Below, piece after piece: positions 57,687-64,000 of a DNA stretch of 64,000 nt. A program made the position numbers and the translations under genes. Below the pieces are notes generated by a model that was not told the origin of the DNA, searched no databases, and worked only from the letters and a program-made list of their open reading frames with translations. The number at the start of each line of letters is the position of its first letter. Position 1 is the first letter of the stretch. Origin of the DNA: Candidatus Sphingomonas phytovorans (GTDB taxonomy: Bacteria; Pseudomonadota; Alphaproteobacteria; Sphingomonadales; Sphingomonadaceae); NCBI GenBank assembly GCA_029202385.1, contig CP119314.1:3164501-3228500 (forward strand). The letters run 5' to 3'.

Positions 57687-57798
57687 CGGCCAAATGGGGA
57701 ACGTCACGCGCGCCTGACCGTTCTATATCGAGGCCCCGCAAGCGAGGCCTGCGCGCCCGCGAAAGCCTCCGCGCTGTTCCATAACCATGGAGAGCAAG

Positions 57799-58068
57799 AT
57801 GGGTCTCATTATTCTCTTGATCGTCGGCGGCGTGATCGGCTGGGTCGCCAGCATGATCATGCGCACCGATGCGCAGCAGGGCGTCTTCCTGAACGTCGTG
57901 GTCGGCATCGTCGGCGCGGTCCTGGCCGGATTCCTGCTGTCGCCGCTGCTTGGCGTGCCGCCGATTACCAGCGGCGGATACAGCATCGCGACGATCCTCG
58001 TGTCGCTGCTTGGCGCGGTCGTGCTGCTCGCGATCGTCAACCTGGTACGCCGCGGGTCGATCCGCTAA
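57799..58068 (+). CDS. GlsB/YeaQ/YmgE-family stress-response membrane protein
   Basis: A three-helix inner-membrane protein, also called transglycosylase-associated protein. ATG 57799 follows GGAG by seven bases and is preferred to the ATG 12 bases earlier. Helices: LIILLIVGGVIGWVASMIM, FLNVVVGIVGAVLAGFLLSP and ISIATILVSLLGAVVLLAIV-type at the end; IGWVAS and GIVGAVLAG are family hallmarks. 89 residues. Often induced by osmotic or acid stress. Confidence 0.92.
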   Translation: MGLIILLIVGGVIGWVASMIMRTDAQQGVFLNVVVGIVGAVLAGFLLSPLLGVPPITSGGYSIATILVSLLGAVVLLAIVNLVRRGSIR

Positions 58069-58129
58069 CCGACCCTTCGAAGAGGGTCAGGCACAGGGGC
58101 GGGGCGGCAGCGGCTGCCCCGTTCGCGTT

Positions 58130-58318
58130 TCACTCGATCAAGGTCTGCGCGGCGTGCAGGAAGAGCATTGCCGAAAGCCCGGCCGAGCAGCCGAAGCAGA
58201 CATGGCCGACATAGACCAGCATAGGCGGGTTGGGCCGCTTCAGCCTTTGGTTCCGGCTGGCGCCCGACAGGACGAAGCTGGTCAGCAAGCCATAGGCAAA
58301 CGCGATCGCACCAAACAT
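58130..58318 (-). CDS. Small membrane protein, 62 residues
   Basis: The frame from ATG 58318 encodes MFGAIAFAYGLLTSFVLSGA, a basic turn (SRNQRLKRPNPP), and a second hydrophobic helix MLVYVGHVCFGCSAGLSAML (two Cys in CFGC). It is a two-helix membrane hairpin. Ribosome site weak. Convergent with the GlsB-type gene. No family recognised. Confidence 0.5.
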   Translation of the reverse strand: MFGAIAFAYGLLTSFVLSGASRNQRLKRPNPPMLVYVGHVCFGCSAGLSAMLFLHAAQTLIE

Positions 58319-58472
58319 CGACTGTCCCGCTCATGGTTTCGCCACGGGCCCCGGGCCCGGTGGCCGAGGCCCAAATCACAGGCGGGCCGGCCCATCAAGC
58401 GGCGGGCAGCATATGTTCGGCGAAGCGCGGCGCGGGCGGGACGTTACGCACCCGAAATAAGCAGGGCACGAG
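58319..58472. other. Intergenic stretch before hairpin copy B
   Basis: GC-rich stretch with an open frame but no ribosome site or family features; it ends in the terminator-like hairpin at 58473. With 58514-58689 it makes a gap of about 370 bases without a supported gene. A short plus-strand transcript ending at the hairpin is possible. Confidence 0.3.
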
Positions 58473-58513
58473 AAAACCAGGCCGGAGGATGCTGTCCGAT
58501 CCGGCCTGGTTTT
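58473..58513. terminator. Strong bidirectional terminator-like hairpin, copy B
   Basis: AAAACCAGGCCGG (58473-58485) pairs perfectly over 13 bp with CCGGCCTGGTTTT (58501-58513). Because A-run and T-run are both part of the stem, it can terminate in either direction. The stem core AACCAGGCCGG is the same as in copy A at 26162, though the loops differ. Confidence 0.65.
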
Positions 58514-58689
58514 ACCCCCGACTAGGTGTGAGCCTGATGCGGTTGGCGGGGCTCTATACGTCCCGAATGTGAAACAGTTCCACCCCGTTCGGTCGATTTC
58601 GTCGCACAATCGTCGCCGGAAACGATTCTTTACGCCGGGTCATGTGGCACGGTTCCTGCTGAACGATGGCCAATGCGGAACCCCTTGCC

Positions 58690-58917
58690 ATGACCCGGAC
58701 GACACGCGGCACCCTGCTGAAGGTCGCGGCGCTGTGCGTGCTCGTCCTAGTACTCTGCATCGCACCCGCCCCGCGGCTCAGCGCAGGGCTTGAGTTCCGG
58801 TCGCTGCGACTGTCGCTGTCGGTGGGGGGCGACCCCGTCCATTTTCGGACGGCCCCGTCCGAAAATGGACGGCCGCGCGACATCAGCCTGAACCTTCATA
58901 TCGGCAAAGCCCGATAG
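58690..58917 (+). CDS. Small protein with hydrophobic N-terminus, 75 residues
   Basis: ATG 58690 gives MTRTTRGTLLKVAALCVLVL and then VLCIAPAPRLSAGLEF, a signal-anchor or signal peptide, followed by a short beta segment (RSLRLSLSVGGDP) and the end ISLNLHIGKAR. A terminator follows the stop codon by seven bases, which supports a real gene. A perfect 16-bp palindrome lies inside its coding part. Family unknown. Confidence 0.5.
   Translation: MTRTTRGTLLKVAALCVLVLVLCIAPAPRLSAGLEFRSLRLSLSVGGDPVHFRTAPSENGRPRDISLNLHIGKAR
58835..58872. repeat. Perfect 16-bp inverted repeat inside a small gene
   Basis: CCGTCCATTTTCGGAC (58835-58850) and GTCCGAAAATGGACGG (58857-58872) are exact reverse complements around GGCCCC. 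Each arm also has a short internal dyad (GTCC/GGAC). It is in the reading frame of the small gene at 58690 and encodes DPVHFRTAPSENGRP, so it is a translated palindrome. Confidence 0.85.
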
Positions 58918-58923
58918 TAGACA

Positions 58924-58949
58924 CCGCCCCCAACCGGGCGGGGCCTTTT
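58924..58949 (+). terminator. Intrinsic terminator after the small gene
   Basis: CCGCCC (58924-58929) pairs with GGGCGG (58936-58941), followed by GGCC and TTTT (58946-58949). It is seven bases after the stop codon at 58917. Confidence 0.6.
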
Positions 58950-59032
58950 CCCGGCGGTCAGGCTTCATACATGGGAAACCGGATAGATATTCTCGCGGGC
59001 GGCCCGACCGACCGCCTGGACGAAGAGGCAGA

Positions 59033-59662
59033 ATGTTCCCCGATCTTGGCGCCACCACGCCCCTTTATCTGTTGCTGGCCGGCCTGATCGTCGCGGCGGT
59101 GATCGGGCGGCGCATGCCGGTGATGCGGACGCTGACCACGCTCGTCATCTGGGGCGTGCTGGGCGCGGTAGTCGTGATGTTGGTGCGCGATCGTGGGCGC
59201 TTCGACCCCTATCTGACCAAGGTTGCCGGCCTGCTCCAGGCCGACAAACAGGAAGTGGTGGGCAAGGAGGTCCGCATCCGCATGGCTGACGACGGCCATT
59301 TCTGGATCCGAGTGCGGATCGGCGGGGTCGAGCGGCGCATGCTGGTCGACAGCGGCGCGACGGTGACCGCGCTTTCCGCCCAGACCGCGGCCGAGGCCGG
59401 GATCGAGGTGGACGACACGCCCTTCCCCGTCGTGCTGCGCACCGCTAACGGCATGGTCAACGCCCAGGCCGGAACGATCCCGGAGCTCCGCTTCGGCACG
59501 ATCGTCGCGCGGCGGCTGGCGGTGGTCGTCTCGCCCGCGTTCGGCGATACCGACGTGATCGGCATGAACTTCCTGTCGCGGCTCAAATCCTGGCGGGTCG
59601 AGGGGCGGACGCTGATCCTTGAACCCAACCATCCCCAGCCGGTGAAACCCGAGACGGCGTGA
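59033..59662 (+). CDS. Membrane-anchored retropepsin-like aspartic protease
   Basis: Two N-terminal hydrophobic segments (YLLLAGLIVAAVIG; LVIWGVLGAVVVMLV) anchor the protein; residues about 85-200 form the aspartyl protease domain with MLVDSGATVTALSAQTAAEA (Asp-Ser/Thr-Gly catalytic motif) and the hydrophobic-Gly motif DVIGMNFLSRLKSWRV. This is the TIGR02281-type clan AA family, single-domain and dimeric. 209 residues. Function in bacteria little known; likely periplasmic. Confidence 0.93.
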   Translation: MFPDLGATTPLYLLLAGLIVAAVIGRRMPVMRTLTTLVIWGVLGAVVVMLVRDRGRFDPYLTKVAGLLQADKQEVVGKEVRIRMADDGHFWIRVRIGGVERRMLVDSGATVTALSAQTAAEAGIEVDDTPFPVVLRTANGMVNAQAGTIPELRFGTIVARRLAVVVSPAFGDTDVIGMNFLSRLKSWRVEGRTLILEPNHPQPVKPETA

Positions 59663-59781
59663 ACCCTTTTCCTTTCGCCCGGAAGGAATGTCGATGCGCC
59701 CGGGCAATCTTCCCGAACAATGACTTTGGCTTCCCCCGGCAATCGCCATAGGACAGCGCGCACCACCGGACAGGATGATCG

Positions 59782-60267
59782 ATGATCGCACGCGCTGCCC
59801 TCGCCTCCGCCCTGATGATGGCCGCCGCGCCGTCCTCGGCATCCGACTATATCGTGATCCGCAGGGAGATCCTGGTCGATCGCCCGGCCGATGCGGTGTG
59901 GAAGCGGGTCGGCGGCTATTGCGCCATCGCCGAATGGCTGAAGCTGAAATGCGAAATCGTCTCTGGCACCGGCGGTGTCGGCACGATCCGGCGCCTCAAC
60001 GACACGACCCTGGAACCGATGGTCGCCAGCACATCGCATTCCTACACCTACAGCCAGACGGCTGGCGGCATGGCCGGCTTCGCCTATAACGGCACGCTGG
60101 CGGTGGAGCCGGCCGGCACGGGCAAGTCGCGGATCGTCTACACGCTGATCTACGACGCGGCGCTGATGCCGTCGGACGAGGTCCGCAAGGCCCAGTTCGA
60201 CCGGATCAACCCGCGCTTCCAGGGCGCGATCGAAACGATGAAGGTGCTGGCCGAGGCGGAAAAATAG
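59782..60267 (+). CDS. Exported SRPBCC-family protein
   Basis: A START/Bet v1-like beta-barrel that binds a hydrophobic ligand. Signal peptide residues 1-20 (ASALMMAAAPSSAS). REILVDRPADAVWKRVGGYC with AIAEWLKLKCEIVSGTGGVG and TRIVYTLIYDAA-like strands (GKSRIVYTLIYDAALMPSDE) fit polyketide cyclase/SRPBCC proteins. It is 161 residues long and convergent with the glutaredoxin-MauE gene. Ligand unknown. Confidence 0.88.
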   Translation: MIARAALASALMMAAAPSSASDYIVIRREILVDRPADAVWKRVGGYCAIAEWLKLKCEIVSGTGGVGTIRRLNDTTLEPMVASTSHSYTYSQTAGGMAGFAYNGTLAVEPAGTGKSRIVYTLIYDAALMPSDEVRKAQFDRINPRFQGAIETMKVLAEAEK

Positions 60268-60291
60268 CCGCCTCGACACTCACGCCCCGGC

Positions 60292-61056
60292 TCACATCGT
60301 CGCCATGCCGCCTGCCCCGAGCGCCATCCACAGCGCCATCGCCACCATCATCACATTCTCGGTCAGCGATACGAAGCCGAGCGGCACCTTGCTGTCGCCG
60401 CCGACGCACGCGCACTTGATATCGCGCTTGTCGATATAGACCGCCTTGAACACCGACACCGCGCCGATCCCGCCGATCACCAACGCGATCGGCACCGACA
60501 ACCAGGTCAGCGCGCCCGACACCATCAGCACGCCCGCAAGCCCCTCCGCATAGGGATAGATGCTGCCATAGGGCACCCAGCGCTTCGCCAGTAGATCATA
60601 GTTCAGGAACATGGCCGAGAAACGCTCGACATCCTGCAGCTTGAGCAGTGCGAGCACACACATGCTGAAGGCGATGAACCATTCGCCCGCCCGGATGGTG
60701 ATGGGCGTGCCGTACACGGCCTGGCTCGCCGCCAGCGCCATCAGCGCGGTCATCGCGAACAGCATGATCACCGGGCGATAGCTCGTCGCGCCGGGGTCGC
60801 GCACCTTCTTGCCGAAGAAGCGGCGCAGATCGTCATAGCCGCCGATCCGCCGCCCGTCGATAAACGTCTGCGGCGTGGTCTTCACGCCATGCTCGGCCTT
60901 GAACGCGTCGGTCTCCTCGCGCGTCGTGAGCCAGCGGTCGTCGACCACATAGCCTTGGCGGCGGAGCAGGTCCTTCGCCTTCAGCCCCCAGGGGCAGACA
61001 TGGTCCTGCATGACCATGCGATGGAGGATGGCCGTCCTGGCCGGCGGGGTCGTCAT
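60292..61056 (-). CDS. Glutaredoxin-MauE fusion protein
   Basis: The N-terminal 85 residues are a glutaredoxin domain (VMQDHVCPWGLKAKDLLRRQ with a single active-site Cys in CPWG; VKTTPQTFIDGRRIGGYDDL with the cis-Pro and GG). The C-terminal half has four membrane helices of the MauE type (VIMLFAMTALMALAASQAVY; EWFIAFSMCVLALLKLQDVE; PYAEGLAGVLMVSGALTWLS; LTENVMMVAMALWMALGAG), with DIKCACVGG before the last helix. 254 residues. It is preceded by a MerR-type promoter and divergent from a MerR gene, so redox- or metal-linked control is likely. Confidence 0.9.
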   Translation of the reverse strand: MTTPPARTAILHRMVMQDHVCPWGLKAKDLLRRQGYVVDDRWLTTREETDAFKAEHGVKTTPQTFIDGRRIGGYDDLRRFFGKKVRDPGATSYRPVIMLFAMTALMALAASQAVYGTPITIRAGEWFIAFSMCVLALLKLQDVERFSAMFLNYDLLAKRWVPYGSIYPYAEGLAGVLMVSGALTWLSVPIALVIGGIGAVSVFKAVYIDKRDIKCACVGGDSKVPLGFVSLTENVMMVAMALWMALGAGGMATM

Positions 61057-61094
61057 CTTGGCATCTCCAGCTTGTGCGCGATCGAACCCGACCC

Positions 61095-61125
61095 ATATGG
61101 GGTCCGGACCATGGTACGGAGTCAA
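61095..61125 (-). promoter_or_regulatory. MerR-type promoter/operator of the glutaredoxin-MauE gene
   Basis: On the minus strand: -35 TTGACT (61125-61120), a 19-base spacer containing the dyad CCGTACCATGGTCCGG, then a -10-like CCATAT (61100-61095). The long 19-base spacer and the central palindrome are the hallmark of promoters activated by MerR-type regulators; TTGACTCCGTAC is identical to the start of the mercury operon promoter. Confidence 0.7.
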
Positions 61126-61137
61126 GCGGTGGCTGAC

Positions 61138-61536
61138 ATGACGATTGCGGGGCTTGCGCGCGAAGGCAGTGTTGGGGTCGAGACGGTGCGCTATTACCAG
61201 CGCCGCGGCCTGATCGACGAGCCGGCACGTACCGGCGGATCGGGCCTTGCGGGCGGCGTTCGTCGTTATGGGAGGGATCATGTCCGGCGGCTCCGCTTCA
61301 TCCGCTCGGCGCAGGGCGCCGGCTTCACGCTTGAGGAGATAAGCGAGCTGCTGGCCCTTGACGCGACCGAGGATCGCGATCGGGCACGGCGGCTGGCAAC
61401 GGAGCGGCTCGCCGCGCTTGACGAGAAAATCGACGAGCTTCAGCGCGCGCGGAGTGCGCTGACGCGGCTCGTACACGCTTGCGATGCGAGCGCGGCCGGT
61501 CCCTGCCCGATCATCGATGCGTTCGACCGGCGCTAG
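61138..61536 (+). CDS. MerR-family regulator lacking one mercury-binding cysteine
   Basis: The N-terminal winged helix (MTIAGLAREGSVGVETVRYY, QRRGLIDEPARTGGSG, RRYGRDHVRRLRFIR) and the long dimerisation helix (LATERLAALDEKIDELQRAR) resemble mercury MerR. Of the three Hg-binding Cys of MerR (82, 117, 126) two remain (Cys115 and Cys123 in LVHACDASAAGPCPIIDAF); the first is replaced in ATEDRDRARR. Start set at ATG 61138 (132 residues), as the earlier ATG 61111 lies in the operator. The ligand may be another thiophilic metal or an oxidant. Confidence 0.9.
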   Translation: MTIAGLAREGSVGVETVRYYQRRGLIDEPARTGGSGLAGGVRRYGRDHVRRLRFIRSAQGAGFTLEEISELLALDATEDRDRARRLATERLAALDEKIDELQRARSALTRLVHACDASAAGPCPIIDAFDRR

Positions 61537-61697
61537 GCTATCTCGATCATGTGCGCCGGCATATGGCGACATGGCCCGAGATGGCCGCGCGGCCGGGTAC
61601 ACAGGCTTTCGCCCGGACCGGACGCGGCGGTGCGGAGGCAGGTGGAACCCGGGCGCAACCTGAAGGCCGCGGGGGCGGCCGCAACAGCGTAGTTCAT
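61533..61697 (-). CDS. Possible small protein, 54 residues
   Basis: ATG 61697 follows AAGGGGAAG closely. The product is MNYAVAAAPAAFRLRPGSTC, LRTAASGPGESLCTRPRGHL and a Cys/His/Met-rich end (GPCRHMPAHMIEIA). Three Cys and several His could bind a metal. It is convergent with the MerR gene by a four-base overlap. Evidence is limited to the ribosome site; the rest of the gap to 61850 shows nothing clear. Confidence 0.3.
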   Translation of the reverse strand: MNYAVAAAPAAFRLRPGSTCLRTAASGPGESLCTRPRGHLGPCRHMPAHMIEIA

Positions 61698-61850
61698 CGC
61701 TTCCCCTTTTCGCTTTCGCGTGGAGATCAACGACGAGCGCGTCCGCGCGTTCCGGTCCCGAAACGGAATCCTGTGGACAACCGGGCAAGCCGGCCGAATT
61801 CCAGTAAGTTGCGGCCCCGAAGAAAACCCCTCAGCCAGCGCCGGACACCG

Positions 61851-61985
61851 TCAGAACGGCGACGCACCGATATATTTCAACAAACCAAGCACCGCGATCA
61901 GCACCGCGATGGCGATGATGATGTTGGCGACATTGATGCTGCTCTTGGCGACCACGACTTTCTCGTCGCTGTTGATCTCTGCCAT
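61851..61985 (-). CDS. Very small membrane protein, 44 residues
   Basis: ATG 61985 follows GGAGAAGGG. The product MAEINSDEKVVVAKSSINVA continues with a single helix NIIIAIAVLIAVLGLLKYIG and ends ASPF. The polar, Lys/Asp-rich N-terminus faces the cytoplasm. Good ribosome site and regular codons support it, although it is too short for most gene callers. Confidence 0.65.
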   Translation of the reverse strand: MAEINSDEKVVVAKSSINVANIIIAIAVLIAVLGLLKYIGASPF

Positions 61986-62078
61986 GACCCTTCTCCCATG
62001 AGGTTTCGCTTGTTCGAGCGAAGTATCCGGCCCAACGCGCCATCTTCCGCGTCGTTCCTGTCGACGGAAGGGGCGACG

Positions 62079-62396
62079 CTATCGGGTGCCGGCGGCAGGA
62101 TCCATGATGCGACGGATATGCGTGTCGGGCAGTGGGAACTGGAACTCGACGCCGAAGCGCTGCTCCTTCGCCCAGACGATGCGGGCGCAGAGCGTGAAAT
62201 CGCAGCATTTCAGCGCGAGATAGGAGCCGACCGGGAGCGCATCGGCGCAATAGAGTCGAGCGCCCCGGGAAGAAACATCGAGGACATGGGCGCGGCGCTT
62301 CGTGCCGTTGCATTCGATCGAGGCTGGCTGGAACGTCTTGAACCGCGGCGCGAGGCGCGCATGCGGTCCATCCTTCCCCTTGATCGATTCAGCCAT
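62079..62396 (-). CDS. PilZ-domain c-di-GMP-binding protein
   Basis: A single PilZ domain of 105 residues. The c-di-GMP motifs are present: RLAPR (R-xxx-R) near residue 14-18 and LDVSSRGARL (D-x-S-xx-G) near residue 39-48, followed by strand SYLALKCCDFTLCARIVWAK and RFGVEFQFPLP. All binding residues are intact. PilZ proteins act downstream of c-di-GMP on motility, polysaccharide or other outputs. The window also encodes two GGDEF proteins and a flagellar operon. Confidence 0.92.
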   Translation of the reverse strand: MAESIKGKDGPHARLAPRFKTFQPASIECNGTKRRAHVLDVSSRGARLYCADALPVGSYLALKCCDFTLCARIVWAKEQRFGVEFQFPLPDTHIRRIMDPAAGTR

Positions 62397-62703
62397 AGGC
62401 CCCGCCGGTTTGGCCGTTCATGACGGCTTGGCGCACGGAGGTCGCGCGGAAAGAATCCCTAACGTTGCGGCAACGTCGATTTGGCGGCGGCGAATGAGGA
62501 CCGTGAAAATGGCCGCGACCGCAAGAAAACCGCCCGGAATTCCCGTTCGCCTCGCGTCCAGCCCCTTGCCCGCGCCCGGAATCCCGCCGCATCCCGATAT
62601 TGCGGCGGCCGGTGCCGTCGCCTAGGGGGCCCGCCATCACCGTTCGGCCCGCGGCAGGAAATATCCGCCGCCAGGCCGCCGTACCAGAGGGAGTTGCCGT
62701 TTC

Positions 62704-62880
62704 GTGGGGTGGTTCAAGGCAAGCGTCTTCACGCGCCTGAGATGTCTGTTTGGCCTGCATCAGCCGGACCGGTATGGCGCACGCAAGGTTTCCGGAGAGT
62801 GGCATTCGCACTGCCTCGGTTGCGAACGGCGCATGGCGCGCGTCGACGGCAACTGGCGGCGCATCCGACGCTGGAGCTAA
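62704..62880 (+). CDS. Small Cys/His-rich protein, 58 residues
   Basis: A GTG start (62704) 12 bases after GAGGGAG opens a 58-residue frame: basic helix GWFKASVFTRLRCLFGLHQP, then DRYGARKVSGEWHSHCLGCE, RRMARVDGNWRRIRRWS. HSHCLGCERR resembles half of a zinc ribbon. Similar short basic Cys-containing proteins are common in sphingomonads. It is convergent with the epimerase gene. Confidence 0.5.
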   Translation: MGWFKASVFTRLRCLFGLHQPDRYGARKVSGEWHSHCLGCERRMARVDGNWRRIRRWS

Positions 62881-62906
62881 CCCCCCGGCGGTCGGGGCAG
62901 CGCCGA

Positions 62907-64000
62907 TCAGCGTCGAACGCCGAAGCGGTAGATCGTCGTCGACCGGAAGGTTTCGCCCGGGCGCAGCACCGTGGACGGAAAGGCCGGCTGGTTCGGGCTG
63001 TCGGGATAATGCTGGGTCTCCAGCGCGAAGCCGGCACCCTGGCGCAGCATGTGCCCGTCGCGCGCCGCCTGCCGCCCGTTGAAATGGTTGGCGGTGTAGA
63101 ATTGCACGCCGGGCTGGGTCGTGCGCATCTCAAGCGTGCGGCCGCTCGCCGGGTCCCAGGCGCGCGCGCCGACCGGGATCGGGTCGCCGGCCGGCTTCGA
63201 CAGGATGAAATTATGGTCGAAGCCGTTGCCCAGCAGCATTTGCGGGTCGTTCGACGCGACACGGTCCCCGATCCGCGCCGGCTTGCGCAGGTCGAACGGG
63301 GTGCCGGTGACCAGGCGGATCTCGCCGGTCGCGTTGCGCTTGTCGTCGATCGCGGTGAAGCTGTCGGCGACGATCTGGATCAGCTGGTCATCGGTGCCGC
63401 CAACCCGGTCCCCGCCAAGGTTGAAATAGCTGTGGTTGGTCAGGTTGATCACGGTCGGCTTCGTCGTGGTCGCGACATAATCGATCCGCACCGCGTCATC
63501 CTCGGTCAGCGCGTAAGTGACCGCCACGTCCATCGCGCCGGGGAAACCGTTCTCGCCGTCGGCGCTGTGGTAGCGTAGCGTGATGCTGCGGCAGTTCGGC
63601 GTGGCGCAGGGTTCCGCCTTCCACAGCTTCGTGGAGAAACCTTTCTTGCCGCCATGCGACACGATGGCGGTCGGATCGGGCGACAACGGATAGCGCACGC
63701 CGTCGATCGAGAAGCCACCATGCGAGATCCGGTTGGCATAGCGCCCGATCACTGATCCGACGGTCGATGATGCCTCATAGGCAGCCACGTCAGGCAGCGC
63801 GATCACGACGTTGGCGATACGCCCCGCGCGGTCGCGGACGCCGATCTCGTCGATCGCGGCGCCCAGGGTCAGCACCCCCAGCCGCGTGCCGTGCCCGTTG
63901 CGCACCACATAGCGCTCGACCGGCTGGCCTTCAGCGGTGACGCCGAACGCGCTGCGTTCGGGGCCTTGCCCCGCCGCGACGCCGAACGGCAGAGCGAGCA
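62907..64000 (-). CDS. galM: Aldose 1-epimerase (galactose mutarotase), partial at the right edge
   Basis: Interconverts alpha and beta anomers of galactose or related sugars. The reading frame is open to base 64000 and the start lies beyond the window. The visible N-terminal residues LALPFGVAAGQGPERSAFG look like the end of a signal peptide, so the enzyme is probably exported. Motifs: VGSVIGRYANRISHGGFSID, GGKKGFSTKLWKA, TVINLTNHSYFNLGG (catalytic His region), GNGFDHNFIL and QPGVQFYTANHFNG, ending ALETQHYPDSPNQPAFPSTV then LRPGETF. It could link to the dgoK-dgoA galactonate genes. Confidence 0.95.
   Translation of the reverse strand, partial: LALPFGVAAGQGPERSAFGVTAEGQPVERYVVRNGHGTRLGVLTLGAAIDEIGVRDRAGRIANVVIALPDVAAYEASSTVGSVIGRYANRISHGGFSIDGVRYPLSPDPTAIVSHGGKKGFSTKLWKAEPCATPNCRSITLRYHSADGENGFPGAMDVAVTYALTEDDAVRIDYVATTTKPTVINLTNHSYFNLGGDRVGGTDDQLIQIVADSFTAIDDKRNATGEIRLVTGTPFDLRKPARIGDRVASNDPQMLLGNGFDHNFILSKPAGDPIPVGARAWDPASGRTLEMRTTQPGVQFYTANHFNGRQAARDGHMLRQGAGFALETQHYPDSPNQPAFPSTVLRPGETFRSTTIYRFGVRR

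Noticed and set aside
61138..61536. MerR gene as part of a mercury-resistance operon
   Set aside because: One Hg-binding cysteine is missing and no merT, merP or merA is in the window.
60292..61788. A 498-residue reading of the glutaredoxin-MauE gene
   Set aside because: The extra N-terminal part lies opposite the MerR gene and its operator. The ATG at 61056 gives a proper glutaredoxin start.
62494..62625. A 43-residue plus-strand frame (MRTVKMAATARKPPG...)
   Set aside because: Pro/Ala low complexity without ribosome site or neighbour context; coding not supported.

Overview
The window is high-GC DNA from an alphaproteobacterium, most likely a Sphingomonas-like member of the Sphingomonadaceae. 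This is an inference from gene content: a large TonB-dependent receptor next to peptidases, small DUF6894- and DUF6771-type proteins, a CtrA-type site, a nested palindromic intergenic repeat, and tightly overlapping genes. No rRNA, tRNA, CRISPR array or transposase was recognised.

Layout. (1) 1-11.7 kb, minus strand: one compact flagellar operon read right to left, flgF-flgG-flgA-flgH-flgI-flgB-flgC-fliE-fliF-(unknown ORF)-fliH-fliI-fliJ-fliK-flgD-flgE, followed by a gene that runs off the left edge. A sigma-54-like promoter lies just upstream of flgF. The place normally held by fliG is taken by a 132-residue protein that does not look like FliG, FliF is short, and FlgH has no lipoprotein cysteine. 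(2) 12-14.3 kb: two divergent L,D-transpeptidase-family genes and an Lrp/AsnC regulator. (3) 14.5-22 kb: a peptide-utilisation block with TonB receptor, exported M20 amidohydrolase and large zinc metalloprotease. (4) 22-23.6 kb: dgoK-dgoA for 2-keto-3-deoxygalactonate; an exported aldose 1-epimerase enters at the right edge. (5) 23.6-31 kb: two c-di-GMP enzymes (HAMP-GAF-GGDEF and GAF-PAS-GGDEF-EAL), cytochrome c, AlkB-like and PEBP proteins. (6) 31-35 kb: DUF4142 lipoprotein, VapBC-type toxin-antitoxin, FKBP isomerase, and a divergent TetR/NmrA pair around a perfect 19-bp palindrome. (7) 35-47 kb: mixed accessory and housekeeping genes (M28 peptidase, saccharopine-dehydrogenase-like protein, tyrosine phosphatase, LysR-DCC/azoR, sodium/proton antiporter) and a possible CtrA-controlled small RNA. 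(8) 47.4-49.2 kb: an AT-richer island with a homologue of the Rhodococcus equi virulence-associated Vap family, divergent from a protein with two winged-helix-like segments. (9) 49-64 kb: argP/lysE pair, esterase, serine hydrolase, RarD, YqhA, potassium channel, several very small membrane proteins, a retropepsin-like protease, a MerR-controlled glutaredoxin-MauE fusion, a PilZ protein and the epimerase.

The flagellar operon, the two GGDEF enzymes and the PilZ protein together suggest that motility and c-di-GMP signalling are linked here. The observations most worth a second look are the Vap-family protein, the unusual flagellar basal-body gene set, the MerR/glutaredoxin-MauE module, and the CtrA-site/terminator pair with no protein gene between them.
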